Counted from the stretch's first letter, positions 1-9,020 are shown. The stretch: 64,000 nt of DNA from Streptomyces sp. NBC_01591 (GCF_035918155.1 NZ_CP109327.1:8432001-8496000); one strand, 5' to 3'. The notes: generated by a model not told the origin, from the sequence alone. Numbers and translations: made by a program.

Positions 1-816
1 GAGGGCGCGGCGGAGCGGTGCCGCGGCGGAGGGGTCCCAGCCGCGCCGGGGCACGGAGCCGAGCAGCAGACGTGTGTACGGATGCTCGGGGGCGTCCAGG
101 ACCTGGCCCGTCGGGCCCGATTCCACGACCTGTCCGGCCTTGAGGACCAGCACCTCATCGGCGATGTGGCGCACCACGGCGAGGTCGTGGGTGACGAACA
201 GGTAGCCGATCCCCGCCTCGCGCCGGATCGCGGCCAGCAGGTCGAGGATCTGCGCCTGGATCGATACGTCCAGCGCCGCGACCGCCTCATCCAGAACGAG
301 GACGCGGGGCTCGACCGCCAAGGCGCGGGCGATGGCCACGCGCTGACGCTGGCCGCCCGAGAGGCGCCGGGGCAGCGCCGCCGCCTCCCGTTCGCCGAGG
401 CCGACCTGGTCCAGGAGTTCGGCGACCCGGGCCCGGCGGGCCGCTGCGCCGAGGGAGCCGTGCAGGCGCAGCACCTCCTCGACGCAATCGGCCACGGTCA
501 CCCGTGGGTCGAGCGAGAGGTACGGATCCTGGAAGACCATCTGGATCTCCCGGGCCCGCGCCAGCCGTTCGGCGCGGCCGCGGGCGCGCGCCGAGCGGTC
601 CCGGCCGTCGAGGCGGATGGTGCCGCCGTCCGGGCGTTCCAGGCCGACGAGCATCCGGACCGTTGTCGTCTTGCCGCTTCCGGACTCGCCGACCAGGGCC
701 AGACAGGCCCCGGGAGCCAGGGTGAACGACACGTCGTCGACCGCCGTGTGGTTCCCGTACCGCTTGCTCAGTCCCTCGACGACGAGGCCCTTCGTTTCCT
801 GAGCCGTGCCGGTCAC
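1..816 (-). CDS. Oligopeptide ABC transporter, second ATP-binding subunit (DppF/OppF type), 3' end outside window
   Basis: One of the two ATPases that power a dipeptide/oligopeptide importer on the cytoplasmic side of the membrane. Visible are Walker A GESGSGKTTT (about residues 40-49), the ABC signature LSGGQRQRVAIARAL and Walker B RVLVLDEA followed by the D-loop. The usual EPTSALD reads EAVAALD, a mild change next to the catalytic Glu, which is kept. The C-terminal HPYT segment typical of peptide-transporter ATPases is present. The GTG start (816-814) overlaps the stop of the upstream ATPase as GTGA, so translation is probably coupled. The reading frame is still open at position 1, so only the first 272 codons are seen. 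It is the last visible gene of the minus-strand operon 5312-1. Confidence 0.93.
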   Translation of the reverse strand, partial: MTGTAQETKGLVVEGLSKRYGNHTAVDDVSFTLAPGACLALVGESGSGKTTTVRMLVGLERPDGGTIRLDGRDRSARARGRAERLARAREIQMVFQDPYLSLDPRVTVADCVEEVLRLHGSLGAAARRARVAELLDQVGLGEREAAALPRRLSGGQRQRVAIARALAVEPRVLVLDEAVAALDVSIQAQILDLLAAIRREAGIGYLFVTHDLAVVRHIADEVLVLKAGQVVESGPTGQVLDAPEHPYTRLLLGSVPRRGWDPSAAAPLRRAL

Positions 817-1814
817 AGTGTGATCCCTTCGTCGGCGCGGTGACACGCGGCGAGGCCGTCGCCGTGTCGCGCCAGCGCGGGGGTTTCCTCGGAGCAGCGC
901 GGCTGCGCAACGGCGCAGCGCGCGGCGAAGGCGCACCCGGGCGGTGCCTCGGCGAGAGAGACGGGGCGGCCCGGAATCGGCCGCGGAGCCGGCGCGCCCG
1001 CCTCGATGCGGGGTGTGCAGGCGAGCAGCCCCGCTGTGTACGGATGGCGCGGTTGGTCGAACAGTTCGTCCGTGCCCCGGGTCTCGACGATGCGGCCCGC
1101 GTACATCACGTACACCCGGTCACAGATGGCGGAGGCCAGCTCCAGGTCGTGGGTGACGAAGAGCATCCCGGTGCCGCGCTCGGCCCGCAGACGGGTCAGG
1201 ATCGCGATGATCTCGGCCTGCGTGGTGACGTCGAGGGCGGTGGTGGGCTCGTCGGCGACGAGCAGCGCGGGCTCGCCCGCGAGCGCGGCGGCGATGACCA
1301 CCCGCTGGAGCATGCCGCCGGAGAACTGGTGCGGGTAGCGGCGCAGCGCGCCGCGCGGGTCGCGGATACCGACGGCGTCGAGGAGTTCCTCGGCCCGCGC
1401 GGTGGCGGCCCCGGCCGACGCGCCCGCCGCCCGCAGCCCCTCCGTGAGGAAGTCGCCCACGCGCCGCAGCGGGTTGACGGAGGCACGAGGGTCCTGAAAG
1501 ACCATCGCGACCTGCCGGGCGCGCAGCGCGGCCAGTTCGGTGCGGCTCATCGTGAGGACGTCGCGCCCGGCGACCCGTACCTCACCGCTGGTCCGCGCGC
1601 CGGCCGGCAGCAGCCCCAGTACGCTGCGGCAGGCCACGGACTTGCCCGAGCCGGACTCGCCGACCAGGCCGACGGTCTCTCCGGGGCGCACCCGCAGACC
1701 GACCCCGTCCAGGATCGGCCTGGCGGCCTTGTCGCCCGGCAACCGGATGCCGAGTCCGTCGATCTCCAGGACCGGGTCGGGGCCCGGTGTGCCGTTCTCG
1801 GTCATGCTGCTCAC
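813..1814 (-). CDS. Oligopeptide ABC transporter, first ATP-binding subunit (DppD/OppD type)
   Basis: Partner ATPase of the same peptide importer, 333 residues, the usual family length. Walker A is GESGSGKSVA, the signature is FSGGMLQRVVIAAAL and Walker B is LLVADEPTTALD. The C-terminus carries the Cys-rich oligopeptide/dipeptide ATPase domain (GCAFAARCAVAQPRC). I chose the GTG at 1814 because it overlaps the permease stop as GTGA and sits 4 nt after GGGAGG; an ATG three codons downstream (1805) is the alternative. The much longer open frame that extends upstream is only the permease gene read in another frame. Confidence 0.93.
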   Translation of the reverse strand: MSSMTENGTPGPDPVLEIDGLGIRLPGDKAARPILDGVGLRVRPGETVGLVGESGSGKSVACRSVLGLLPAGARTSGEVRVAGRDVLTMSRTELAALRARQVAMVFQDPRASVNPLRRVGDFLTEGLRAAGASAGAATARAEELLDAVGIRDPRGALRRYPHQFSGGMLQRVVIAAALAGEPALLVADEPTTALDVTTQAEIIAILTRLRAERGTGMLFVTHDLELASAICDRVYVMYAGRIVETRGTDELFDQPRHPYTAGLLACTPRIEAGAPAPRPIPGRPVSLAEAPPGCAFAARCAVAQPRCSEETPALARHGDGLAACHRADEGITL

Positions 1815-2728
1815 CGTTCCTCCCGCCGAGCGATGCGGTCGGCGAGCCCCTCGCCGACGATGCCGAAGGCCACCACCGCGAGGACGATGCACGCGGACGG
1901 CGCGAGCGCGGGCAGCATCGCCCCCTGCTGGAGTGCCGCCTGCCCCTCGTTGATCATGGCTCCCCAGTCGGCGGTGGGCGGCTGCACACCGAAGCCGAGG
2001 AAGGACAGTGCCGCCAGGTCCATCAGCACGTACCCGAAGTTCATCGCGGACTGGGCGAAGACGGTCGGGGCGATGTTGGGCAGGAGGTGCCGCAGACAGA
2101 CCGACCATCCCGACCAGCCCTGCACCCGGTACGACTCGATGTAGGGGCGGGCCTTCTCCTGTCGCGCGATCCCGCGCACCAGGCGTCCCACGTACGGGGT
2201 GTACGCCACGGCCATCGCGACGACCGGCGCGGTCATCCCGGAACCGACCACGGAAACGAGCAGGATCGCGAGCAGCAGTCCGGGGATCGCGAAGACCAGG
2301 TCCATCGACCGGGAGAGGAGCGTGTCCGCCCAGCCGCCGCCCCAGGCCGCGACCACCCCGACGAACGTGCCGAGGAGGGTGGAGACGCCGACGACGAGCA
2401 GCGGACCGAGCAGGCCGGTGCGGGCGCCGTGGAGCAGCCGGGACAGGATGTCCCGCCCGGACTGGTCGGTGCCGAGGAGGTGGTCGGCCGAGGTTCCCGT
2501 CAGGCTCGCCGACAGGTCGACGGCCTCGGGGTCGTACGGGGCGAGGAGCGGCGCCAGGACGGCGACCAGGACGAGCGCCGCCAGAACGGCCACGGCCGCC
2601 GTGAACAGCGGTCCCTGGCCGAGGACCTTGAGACCGCGCAGGCCGGGGCGGCGGCGCAGGGCGCCGGACGCGCCCGACGGGCCGGGGGCTTCGGGCGCGT
2701 TCGCCGCGGAAGGTGGGACGAGGGTCAT
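1811..2728 (-). CDS. Oligopeptide ABC transporter permease (DppC/OppC type)
   Basis: Second membrane subunit of the peptide importer, 305 residues. After a Pro/Ala-rich cytoplasmic N-terminus and a first membrane segment (about residues 35-60) comes the extracytoplasmic part containing the family signature DHLLGTDQSGRDILSRLLHGAR. The binding-protein-dependent transport domain with the EAA-type loop (around GWSGWSVCLRHLLPNI) interacts with the ATPases. It lies between DppB (ATGA overlap at 2725-2728) and DppD (GTGA overlap), so the whole operon is tightly coupled. Confidence 0.94.
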   Translation of the reverse strand: MTLVPPSAANAPEAPGPSGASGALRRRPGLRGLKVLGQGPLFTAAVAVLAALVLVAVLAPLLAPYDPEAVDLSASLTGTSADHLLGTDQSGRDILSRLLHGARTGLLGPLLVVGVSTLLGTFVGVVAAWGGGWADTLLSRSMDLVFAIPGLLLAILLVSVVGSGMTAPVVAMAVAYTPYVGRLVRGIARQEKARPYIESYRVQGWSGWSVCLRHLLPNIAPTVFAQSAMNFGYVLMDLAALSFLGFGVQPPTADWGAMINEGQAALQQGAMLPALAPSACIVLAVVAFGIVGEGLADRIARREER

Positions 2729-3678
2729 GAGGTGCCTTCCCCGTTGAGGGACAGACGGGGGTCGATGAGCGGGACCAGCAGGTCCACGACGAGGTTGACG
2801 AGGACGAAGGCCGCCACGCTGAGCAGCGTGATCGCCTGCACGACGGCGAAGTCCTTGGCCGTCACCGACTGCACGAGCAGTGAACCGATACCGGACACGT
2901 CGAAAGCGGTTTCGACGATCGAGGTGCTGATGAGCAGCCCGGCGAGCATGGTGCCGCCGACGGTGACGACGGGGCCGAGCGCGTTGCGCAGGACATGCCG
3001 GCGGACCACGGCCCGCCCCGGCACACCGCGGGCGCGCGCCACCTCGACATGGTCCCGGACCGACTCGTCCAGCATCGCCGAGCGGGTGACCCGGGCGAGC
3101 AGTCCGGCGAAGGTGAGCGCGAGCGCGAAGGAGGGCAGGGTCAGGTGGTACAGCCGTTCACCGAGGCTCTCCGGCGTGCCGCCGGGCCCCGGGAACCAGC
3201 CCAGTTGTACGGAGAACAGCGAGATGAGCGCGATGGCGGTGACGAACGAGGGCGTCGCCGTGGCGATACCGGTACCGAGGAGCACCGCGCGGTCCGCGAT
3301 CCCGGGGCGCAGCGCGGCGAGGACACCGGCCGTCACCCCGAGGACCGCGACCAGCAGGGCCGCGTAGCCGACCAGCAGGGCCGTGCCCGGGAGCCGCGAG
3401 CCGATGAGGCTCGCGACGTCCTGGTGGTACTGGGCGGAGCGCCCGAAGTCTCCGTGCAGGACGCCGCCGAGCCACTTCGCGTACTGCGCCGGCAGCGGGT
3501 CGTCCAGGTGGTACTGGCTGCGCAGGGACGCCACGGTCTCCGGGGTCGCCGGGCGGCCGTGCAGGAGGAAGGAGACCGGGTCGCCAGGGGCCAGGTGGAC
3601 CGTGCCGAAGACCACGAGCGAGGTCACGAACAGCACCGTCACCAGGCCGGCCAGCCGGCCGAGGAGGTAGCGGGTCAT
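2725..3678 (-). CDS. Oligopeptide ABC transporter permease (DppB/OppB type)
   Basis: First membrane subunit of the importer, 317 residues. The N-terminus MTRYLLGRLAGLVTVLFVTS is the typical first membrane helix of DppB proteins, followed by the periplasmic-type loop HLAPGDP. The transport domain ends in a last helix and the short tail DPRLSLNGEGTS. The ATG at 3678 overlaps the binding-protein stop as ATGA. The family imports di- and oligopeptides, but relatives import nickel, opines or sugars, so the substrate is not fixed by sequence. Confidence 0.94.
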   Translation of the reverse strand: MTRYLLGRLAGLVTVLFVTSLVVFGTVHLAPGDPVSFLLHGRPATPETVASLRSQYHLDDPLPAQYAKWLGGVLHGDFGRSAQYHQDVASLIGSRLPGTALLVGYAALLVAVLGVTAGVLAALRPGIADRAVLLGTGIATATPSFVTAIALISLFSVQLGWFPGPGGTPESLGERLYHLTLPSFALALTFAGLLARVTRSAMLDESVRDHVEVARARGVPGRAVVRRHVLRNALGPVVTVGGTMLAGLLISTSIVETAFDVSGIGSLLVQSVTAKDFAVVQAITLLSVAAFVLVNLVVDLLVPLIDPRLSLNGEGTS

Positions 3679-5312
3679 CGCTGAGCGGCCCCGATCGTCG
3701 CGGCCCAGGGGTAGTACAGCTGGGCGATGCCGGTGGGGGCGCCGGTGATCCGCTCGCCGAGGTAGACCGAGAACGGCGCCTCGTAGAGCGGGATCACCGG
3801 CAGCTCGCGCACCGCGATCTCCTGGAGCTTCGCGGTCAGGTCGGCGCGCTTGGCGGGGTCGGGCTCGGAGTTGGCCCGGTCGAAGGCGGCGTCGAACCCG
3901 GCGTCGGACCAGTTGCCGTAGTTCCCGAAGTCGCCTGTGCGCAGGTACTGGTAGAACTCCAGCGGGTCGGGCGTGTTGTCGTACCCGTTGGTGACCACCA
4001 GGTCGAGACCGGTGCGCGCGTTGGGGTCGACGAAGATCGAGCTGTACGCCTCCGGGGCGACCGTCTTCAGCTCGACGTCGAGTCCGATCTGCCGGCCGGC
4101 CGCCTGCACGGCGTTGGCGACGACGCTGATCTCGGGCGCGAGCGAGCTGGTGACCATGGTGATCTTCCGGCCCGTGGCGCCGGCCTCGGTGACGAGTTTC
4201 TTCGCGGCCTCGACGTCGTACCTCGGTTCGGGCAGAGCGTCGAAGTAGCCGGAGGTCTTCTCCGGCACGAGGGCCCAGGCACCCTGCGCCGCAGGTGCCT
4301 TGGCGGGGACGCCGACGCCGCCGGCCGCCGCCTTGATGATGCCCTTGCGATCGAGCGCCATGGAGAGCGCCTGACGGACCTTGAGGTCGCCGAGCGGACC
4401 GTGGAAGTCGAGGACGGCCAAGTCGGCAGCGGCGGTGTTGGGGCCGAAGAGGACTTGGCCCTTGCCGCTGGAGCGCAGCTGCGCGAGCGAGGTGGAGGGC
4501 ACCATGTAGCCGCCGTCGGCGGTGCCGGAGCGCAGAGCGTTGGTGCGGGCCGCGGGGTCCTCGACGAAGGTGAACTGCACGGTGTCCGTCTTGGGGATCA
4601 GCGCCCGATCCCAGTAGGCGGGGTTCTTCTTGAGCGTGATGCTGTCGCCCTGGGTCCACTTGTCGAGGGCGAAGGGGCCGGTGCAGTTCACGGTGCCCTT
4701 CGGGCTGCCGTAGTCCTTGCCGTTCTCGGCCAGGGTGGCGGCGCTCTCGACGGTGCCGGGGGAAGCGGCCATGAGTTCGCTGAACAGGACGTCGGGCTTG
4801 CGCAGCCGGATCGTCACCTCCAGCGGGCCGGTCTTCTTGATGGAGCCGACGTTCTTGAACGAGGAACCCCACGGGGAGCCGGTGGCCGGGTCCGTGTGGC
4901 GCTTGAGGGAAGCGACCACGTCGTCCGCGGTCATGGTCGTTCCGTCGTGGAACTTCACGTCCGGGCGCAGGGTGTAGACGAGGGTACGCGGATCGGGCTG
5001 GGCGTACTTGACCGCGAGACCCGGTTCGATCTTCAAGTCCGGGGTGACCCTGAGGAGCTGCTCGCAGACGTTGGCGAGCACGGTGTTCGGCGGGTAGTCG
5101 TACGCGAGGGCGTAGTCGAGCGTGTACGGCTCGGCGTAGAGAGACCAGGTGACGGAGTCCAGGGAACCCTTCGCCGGCGCGGAGGTCGGCGTGACCCGGT
5201 ACCCCGGACCGGTTCCGTTCCCGGCGGAACCGGGGTTCGTGGCGCCGGAACAGGCGGTGGCGGTGACCGCGAGCGCGGCAGTACAGACGAGCGACGCGAT
5301 GGCTCTGGGCAT
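3675..5312 (-). CDS. Peptide-type solute-binding lipoprotein (DppA/OppA family, SBP_bac_5)
   Basis: Extracellular substrate-binding lipoprotein that delivers ligand to the DppB/DppC channel. The first 25 residues form a lipoprotein signal peptide with a weak lipobox ending in Cys (ALAVTATACSG). The mature part is a full-length SBP_bac_5 protein of about 545 residues, with the family segments KFHDGTTMTADDVVASLK and DALPEPRYDVEAAKKL. First gene of the operon. The ATG at 5312 has a poor ribosome site; a TTG at 5318, 9 nt after AAAGGGG, is an alternative start. Its promoter region holds the palindromic operator at 5376-5395. Confidence 0.92.
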   Translation of the reverse strand: MPRAIASLVCTAALAVTATACSGATNPGSAGNGTGPGYRVTPTSAPAKGSLDSVTWSLYAEPYTLDYALAYDYPPNTVLANVCEQLLRVTPDLKIEPGLAVKYAQPDPRTLVYTLRPDVKFHDGTTMTADDVVASLKRHTDPATGSPWGSSFKNVGSIKKTGPLEVTIRLRKPDVLFSELMAASPGTVESAATLAENGKDYGSPKGTVNCTGPFALDKWTQGDSITLKKNPAYWDRALIPKTDTVQFTFVEDPAARTNALRSGTADGGYMVPSTSLAQLRSSGKGQVLFGPNTAAADLAVLDFHGPLGDLKVRQALSMALDRKGIIKAAAGGVGVPAKAPAAQGAWALVPEKTSGYFDALPEPRYDVEAAKKLVTEAGATGRKITMVTSSLAPEISVVANAVQAAGRQIGLDVELKTVAPEAYSSIFVDPNARTGLDLVVTNGYDNTPDPLEFYQYLRTGDFGNYGNWSDAGFDAAFDRANSEPDPAKRADLTAKLQEIAVRELPVIPLYEAPFSVYLGERITGAPTGIAQLYYPWAATIGAAQR

Positions 5313-5375
5313 GCGCAAGGAGAACCACCCCTTTACGGGTGTAGTGACGGGCGCTGGGGGATGGAGCGAGTATTG

Positions 5376-5395
5376 GTGCGGGAACGTTCCCGCAC
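5376..5395. promoter_or_regulatory. Perfect palindromic operator of LacI/GalR type between dppA and the lacI-family gene
   Basis: GTGCGGGAACGTTCCCGCAC is a perfect 20-bp palindrome with the central CG step typical of LacI/GalR operators. A second half-site-like copy, GCGGGAACG followed by ATTTTGC, lies at about 5404-5419. The pair sits in the 128-bp gap between the divergent binding-protein and regulator genes, so the regulator at 5441 very probably represses the transporter operon and itself. Confidence 0.75.
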
Positions 5396-5440
5396 AAGGC
5401 TTTGCGGGAACGATTTTGCCGAGGTCGTGAGGGTGGCAGC

Positions 5441-6502
5441 ATGAGCCCCATGACCGAAGCTCCACAACGCGGGCACGCCTCGCCGCCCACCCCGCCACGC
5501 GTCCGGCTCGTCGACGTGGCCCGAGAGGCGGGCCTGTCCAAGACCACCGTCTCGGCGGCGCTCAACGGCACCGGACGGCTCTCCCCGGCCGTCCGGGAGA
5601 GGGCCAGGGAGACCGCGCGCAGGATGGGCTACCGGCCCAACGCCACCGCACGCCAACTACGCGCGGGACGGGCCAGGTTGATCGGATACGTGGTCGGAGA
5701 GTTCGTCGGCGCCCCGTGGACGTTCCTGGAGTCGCCGTACTTCGCGCAGCTCACCAGCGCGACCGCACAGGCGGCGCTCAGCCGTGGCTACGCCCTGGTG
5801 CTGCTTCCCTCGGGCTCCCTCCAGGACGAGTGGGCCGATCTTCCGCTCGACGCGGTGATCGTCGCAGACCCGGTCGCCGACGACCGGATCGTGGGCGACC
5901 TCCTCGCCGCCCGGATCCCCGTCATCAGTGACCGTTCCGTGGAGGGACGGCCGGGAGCCCAATGGGTGGACGTCGACGCGGGGAAGGCCGTACGGAAGAC
6001 GCTCGACCATCTGACCGGGCAGGGGGCGCGGCGGCCCGCGCTCGTCCTGCCCGATAGCACGACCCGCTTCCACACGGGCGCGCTCACCGCCTACCGCGAC
6101 CGGTGCGTCGCGCTCGGTCAGCCGGAGCGCCTCGCACTCGCCGCCGAGGCCGGCAACGGGCCGGTGGTCCGGGCCGTCGAGGAGGCCCTCGGCGGGCCCG
6201 ACCGGCCCGACGCGCTGCTCGTCGTCGCCGAGGCGAGCCCGCCCCTCGTACTGGAGGCGGCGCGCCGCCACGGCTACCAGGTGCCCGACGACCTGCTCGT
6301 GGTGTGTGTGAGCGAGGACGTCACGGCCACCCACACCGAGCCGCCCGTGACGACGCTCAGCCTGCGGCCCGGGGAGATCGCGGAGGCCGGCATCGAACTT
6401 CTCGTGGCCGCCCTGGAACTGGGCCGCGAGGAGCCCTCCGGCGTGCTGGTGCAGACGCGGCTCGACGTGCGGGAGTCCTCGCTCCGCAGGAGCGGGCACT
6501 GA
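5441..6502 (+). CDS. LacI/GalR-family transcriptional regulator
   Basis: DNA-binding regulator, 353 residues. The N-terminal LacI helix-turn-helix and hinge read VRLVDVAREAGLSKTTVSAALN and MGYRPNATARQLR (about residues 20-75). The rest is the periplasmic-binding-protein-like effector domain (LIGYVVGE onward, then VTTLSLRPGEIAEAGIELLV near the end). ATG 5441 is preceded by GAGGG; ATG 5450 is a second option. Its divergence from the peptide ABC operon and the palindrome between them point to local control of that transporter, with a small peptide or sugar-like inducer. Confidence 0.9.
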   Translation: MSPMTEAPQRGHASPPTPPRVRLVDVAREAGLSKTTVSAALNGTGRLSPAVRERARETARRMGYRPNATARQLRAGRARLIGYVVGEFVGAPWTFLESPYFAQLTSATAQAALSRGYALVLLPSGSLQDEWADLPLDAVIVADPVADDRIVGDLLAARIPVISDRSVEGRPGAQWVDVDAGKAVRKTLDHLTGQGARRPALVLPDSTTRFHTGALTAYRDRCVALGQPERLALAAEAGNGPVVRAVEEALGGPDRPDALLVVAEASPPLVLEAARRHGYQVPDDLLVVCVSEDVTATHTEPPVTTLSLRPGEIAEAGIELLVAALELGREEPSGVLVQTRLDVRESSLRRSGH

Positions 6503-6535
6503 GCCGCAGCGGACCCGGCGGCACACTCGGGCGGC

Positions 6536-8170
6536 TCAGACCGTGTGGACGAGCGTGCCGCCCACATATGTCCGCTCCACGCGCGCCTGGGCGATCTCCT
6601 CGGGCGGTGCGGTGAGGATGTCGCGGTCGAGGACGACGAGGTCGGCGAGGTATCCGGCGCGCAGGCTCCCGGAGTCGTCGTGACCGTTCACGTGCGCGGT
6701 GCCCGCGGTGTAGGCGGCGAGGGCGGTCGGCAGGTCGATCCGCTGCTCCGGGTAGAAGGCGCGGTTCCCGGGGGACTCGGGGGCGACCCGGTTGACGGCG
6801 ACGTGAATGCCTTCGATCGGGTCGGGGCTGCTCACAGGCCAGTCACTGCCCGCCGCGAGGGTCGCTCCGGCGCGGACCAGTTCGCCGAACGGGTACTGCC
6901 AGGCAGCCCGTTCGGGCCCGAGGAAGGGGATGGTCAGCTCGTCCATCTGGGGCTCGTGGGCGGCCCAGAGCGGCTGGATGTTGGCGATGGCCCCCAGCCG
7001 GGCGAAGCGGGGGAGGTCGTCGGGGTGGACGACCTGGAGGTGGGCGAGGTGGTGGCGGTTGCCGCGGTGGCCGTTGGCGTCGACAGCGGCTTCGAGAGCG
7101 TCGAGGGCCTCGCGGACGGCTCGGTCGCCGAGTGCGTGGAAGTGGATCTGGAAGTCGAGGGCGTCGAGTCGGGTGACGTAGCCGCGCAGGGCTTCCGGGT
7201 CGACGAAGCTGAGCCCGCTGTTGGTGGTGGCGCAGCCGCAGCCGTCCAGGTAGGGGGCGGTCATCGCGGCGGTGAAGTTCTCGGCGATGCCGTCCTGCAT
7301 GACCTTGACGGAACCGGCGCGGAACCGGCCTTGGCTCAACTTCTCGCGCAGCGCGACCAGTTCGTCGATCTGCTCGGCCCCGCGCTCACGGTCCCACCAC
7401 AGCGCACCGGTGACCCGGGCCGTGAGTGATCCGTCCCGCGCGGCGGTCAGGTAGGCGTCCGACGGGTCGGGCTTGCCGTTGAACACCCCGAGCAGCGCGT
7501 CCTGCCACCCCGTGACGCCGAGCGAGTGCAGCAGCTCCTGGGCGCGCATCAGGCCCGCCAGGCGGTCGGCCGGGGTGCTCGCGGGTATCAGCCGGGAGAC
7601 CAGGGCCGTGGCGCCCTCCTGGAGCATGCCGCTGGGGGCGCCGTCCGGCTCCCGCTCGATCCGGCCGTCGGCCGGATCCGGGGTCCCGGCGGTGACACCG
7701 GCCAGCTCCAGGGCGCGGGTGTTGGCCCAGGCGCCGTGGTGGTCGCGGTTGGAGAGCAGCACCGGACGGTCCGGGACGACGGAATCGAGCAACTGCCGGG
7801 TGGGCAGACCGCCGTCGAAGCTCTCCATCGACCAGCCGCCGCCGGTGATCCAGGCGCGGTCGGGATGCGCGTCCGCGTAGGAGCGGATCCGCTCCAGGTA
7901 CTCCTCGACGCCGATCGTGCTGCTCAGATCGCACTCGGCCAGCTCCGAACCGCCGAACACCGCGTGTATGTGGGCGTCCTGAAAGCCGGGGAGCAGCAGT
8001 TTCCCGCGCAGGTCGACCACTTCGGTGCCGGGTCCGATGAGTTCGAGCACCTCGTCGTGGCCGACGGCGGCGATCCGGTCGCCGACGACGGCGAGCGAGG
8101 TGGCCCGGGTGCGGGCCGGATCGGCCGTGAAGACGGGGCCGCGGGTGAAGACCAGATCGGCTGCGGTCAT
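6536..8170 (-). CDS. Metal-dependent amidohydrolase, YtcJ-like (amidohydrolase 3 family)
   Basis: Probable cytoplasmic metal-dependent hydrolase, 544 residues, of the YtcJ/exoenzyme-regulatory-like group whose members cut amide or formyl groups. Metal-site motifs are in order: HxH in PGFQDAHIHA (about residues 63-73), Lys in SVKVMQDG for a possible carbamylated bridge, His in FHALGDRA, His in HHLAHLQVVHP, and Asp in AAGSDWPVSSPDP. ATG 8170 is preceded by GGAGC; a TTG 18 codons upstream has no such site. Divergent from a TetR regulator, sharing a 100-bp promoter region with an inverted repeat (8243-8257), so it is the likely target of that regulator. The substrate cannot be read from sequence. 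Confidence 0.9.
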   Translation of the reverse strand: MTAADLVFTRGPVFTADPARTRATSLAVVGDRIAAVGHDEVLELIGPGTEVVDLRGKLLLPGFQDAHIHAVFGGSELAECDLSSTIGVEEYLERIRSYADAHPDRAWITGGGWSMESFDGGLPTRQLLDSVVPDRPVLLSNRDHHGAWANTRALELAGVTAGTPDPADGRIEREPDGAPSGMLQEGATALVSRLIPASTPADRLAGLMRAQELLHSLGVTGWQDALLGVFNGKPDPSDAYLTAARDGSLTARVTGALWWDRERGAEQIDELVALREKLSQGRFRAGSVKVMQDGIAENFTAAMTAPYLDGCGCATTNSGLSFVDPEALRGYVTRLDALDFQIHFHALGDRAVREALDALEAAVDANGHRGNRHHLAHLQVVHPDDLPRFARLGAIANIQPLWAAHEPQMDELTIPFLGPERAAWQYPFGELVRAGATLAAGSDWPVSSPDPIEGIHVAVNRVAPESPGNRAFYPEQRIDLPTALAAYTAGTAHVNGHDDSGSLRAGYLADLVVLDRDILTAPPEEIAQARVERTYVGGTLVHTV

Positions 8171-8235
8171 GCGCTGCTCCAGTGCGTGAGGGGGCGGTTG
8201 ATCGTTGTGACGAGTGCCATGCAATCCGGACGGTC

Positions 8236-8264
8236 TTTACACGTCAATGGTGTTGTCATAAGGT
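8236..8264 (+). promoter_or_regulatory. Sigma-70-type promoter of the tetR-family gene, probably giving a leaderless mRNA
   Basis: TTTACA (8236-8241), a 17-bp spacer, then TAAGGT (8259-8264). Transcription would start about 7 nt downstream, at the ATG at 8271 itself, which has no ribosome-binding site. The spacer contains the inverted repeat at 8243-8257. Confidence 0.5.
8243..8257. promoter_or_regulatory. Candidate TetR operator GTCAATGGTGTTGTC
   Basis: Imperfect inverted repeat GTCAA-N5-TTGTC lying inside the promoter spacer between the divergent amidohydrolase and tetR genes. The reverse-complement form with perfect arms, GTCAACACCATTGAC, recurs at 22388-22402 upstream of the FAD oxidoreductase. 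The two sites share an identical 13-mer, CAACACCATTGAC. Confidence 0.5.
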
Positions 8265-8270
8265 CCGGCC

Positions 8271-9020
8271 ATGGCCGATCGCGTGGTTTCCGAAGGGCAG
8301 CGAAAGCGCCGCCGCCCCACCAAGCAGGGCGCTGTCCTTTCCGAACGCCTCATCGTCGACACCGCTCTGCGTCTGGTCGTGCAGCACGGCGCCGAGGCGT
8401 TGTCCGTGCGGCGGCTGGGCGCGGCGCTCGGCGCCGACCCCAGCGCCCTCTACCGCTACTTCCACAACACGGACGCCCTGTTGCTCGCCCTGGCCGACGA
8501 GCTGATCGGGCGCGCCCAGGAAGGCTGGAAGCCGACCGGTGACTGGCGTGCCGACCTCCGGGCGATGGGGCTCAGGATCCACGCGTCGTACTGCTCCAAC
8601 CCGCAGGCCACACTCCTGGCCGCGCACCGCACGACCGGCCGTCCCCACGAGACCCGGGCCGTCGAGAAAATCCTCGGCATCCTGCGCGGGGCGGGCTTTC
8701 CGAACCCCCTGGCGGTACGGATCTACCACGCCTTCGTCGACCAGGCGCTCGCCTTCGCGGCACAGGACGCCGCCGTCCTCGCTCGCCCCGCGAACGCTCA
8801 GGAGGTGGACGTCGAGGTCTGGCACGAGGTGTACGGCAAGCTGTCGCCCGACACCTATCCGAACATCACGTCGGCCTTCTCGTTGCTCGCCGCCGACATG
8901 CGCGACAGCGGGTACCCCTTCGCGCTGGAACTGATGCTGGAAGCGGTGGCGGCCAGGCTGCCGGGGACGGGCGACGCAGGTACCGGGACGACGGGCGGTT
9001 CAGATCACGGGGACGGGTGA
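8271..9020 (+). CDS. TetR/AcrR-family transcriptional regulator
   Basis: DNA-binding repressor-type protein, 249 residues. A basic N-terminus (RKRRRPTKQ) precedes the TetR helix-turn-helix, LIVDTALRLVVQHGAEALSV then LGAALGADPSALYRYFHNTD (about residues 27-70). The C-terminal ligand and dimer domain resembles the TetR_C tetracyclin-repressor-like group. Its last 21 bases overlap the end of the convergent IclR gene. Divergent from the YtcJ-like amidohydrolase and probably its regulator. Confidence 0.9.
   Translation: MADRVVSEGQRKRRRPTKQGAVLSERLIVDTALRLVVQHGAEALSVRRLGAALGADPSALYRYFHNTDALLLALADELIGRAQEGWKPTGDWRADLRAMGLRIHASYCSNPQATLLAAHRTTGRPHETRAVEKILGILRGAGFPNPLAVRIYHAFVDQALAFAAQDAAVLARPANAQEVDVEVWHEVYGKLSPDTYPNITSAFSLLAADMRDSGYPFALELMLEAVAARLPGTGDAGTGTTGGSDHGDG

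Noticed and set aside
2725..5571. A 948-codon minus-strand frame spanning the binding-protein and DppB genes
   Set aside because: Its first 630 codons are the binding-protein gene read out of frame (Arg-rich, no domains); only the part from 3678 is DppB.
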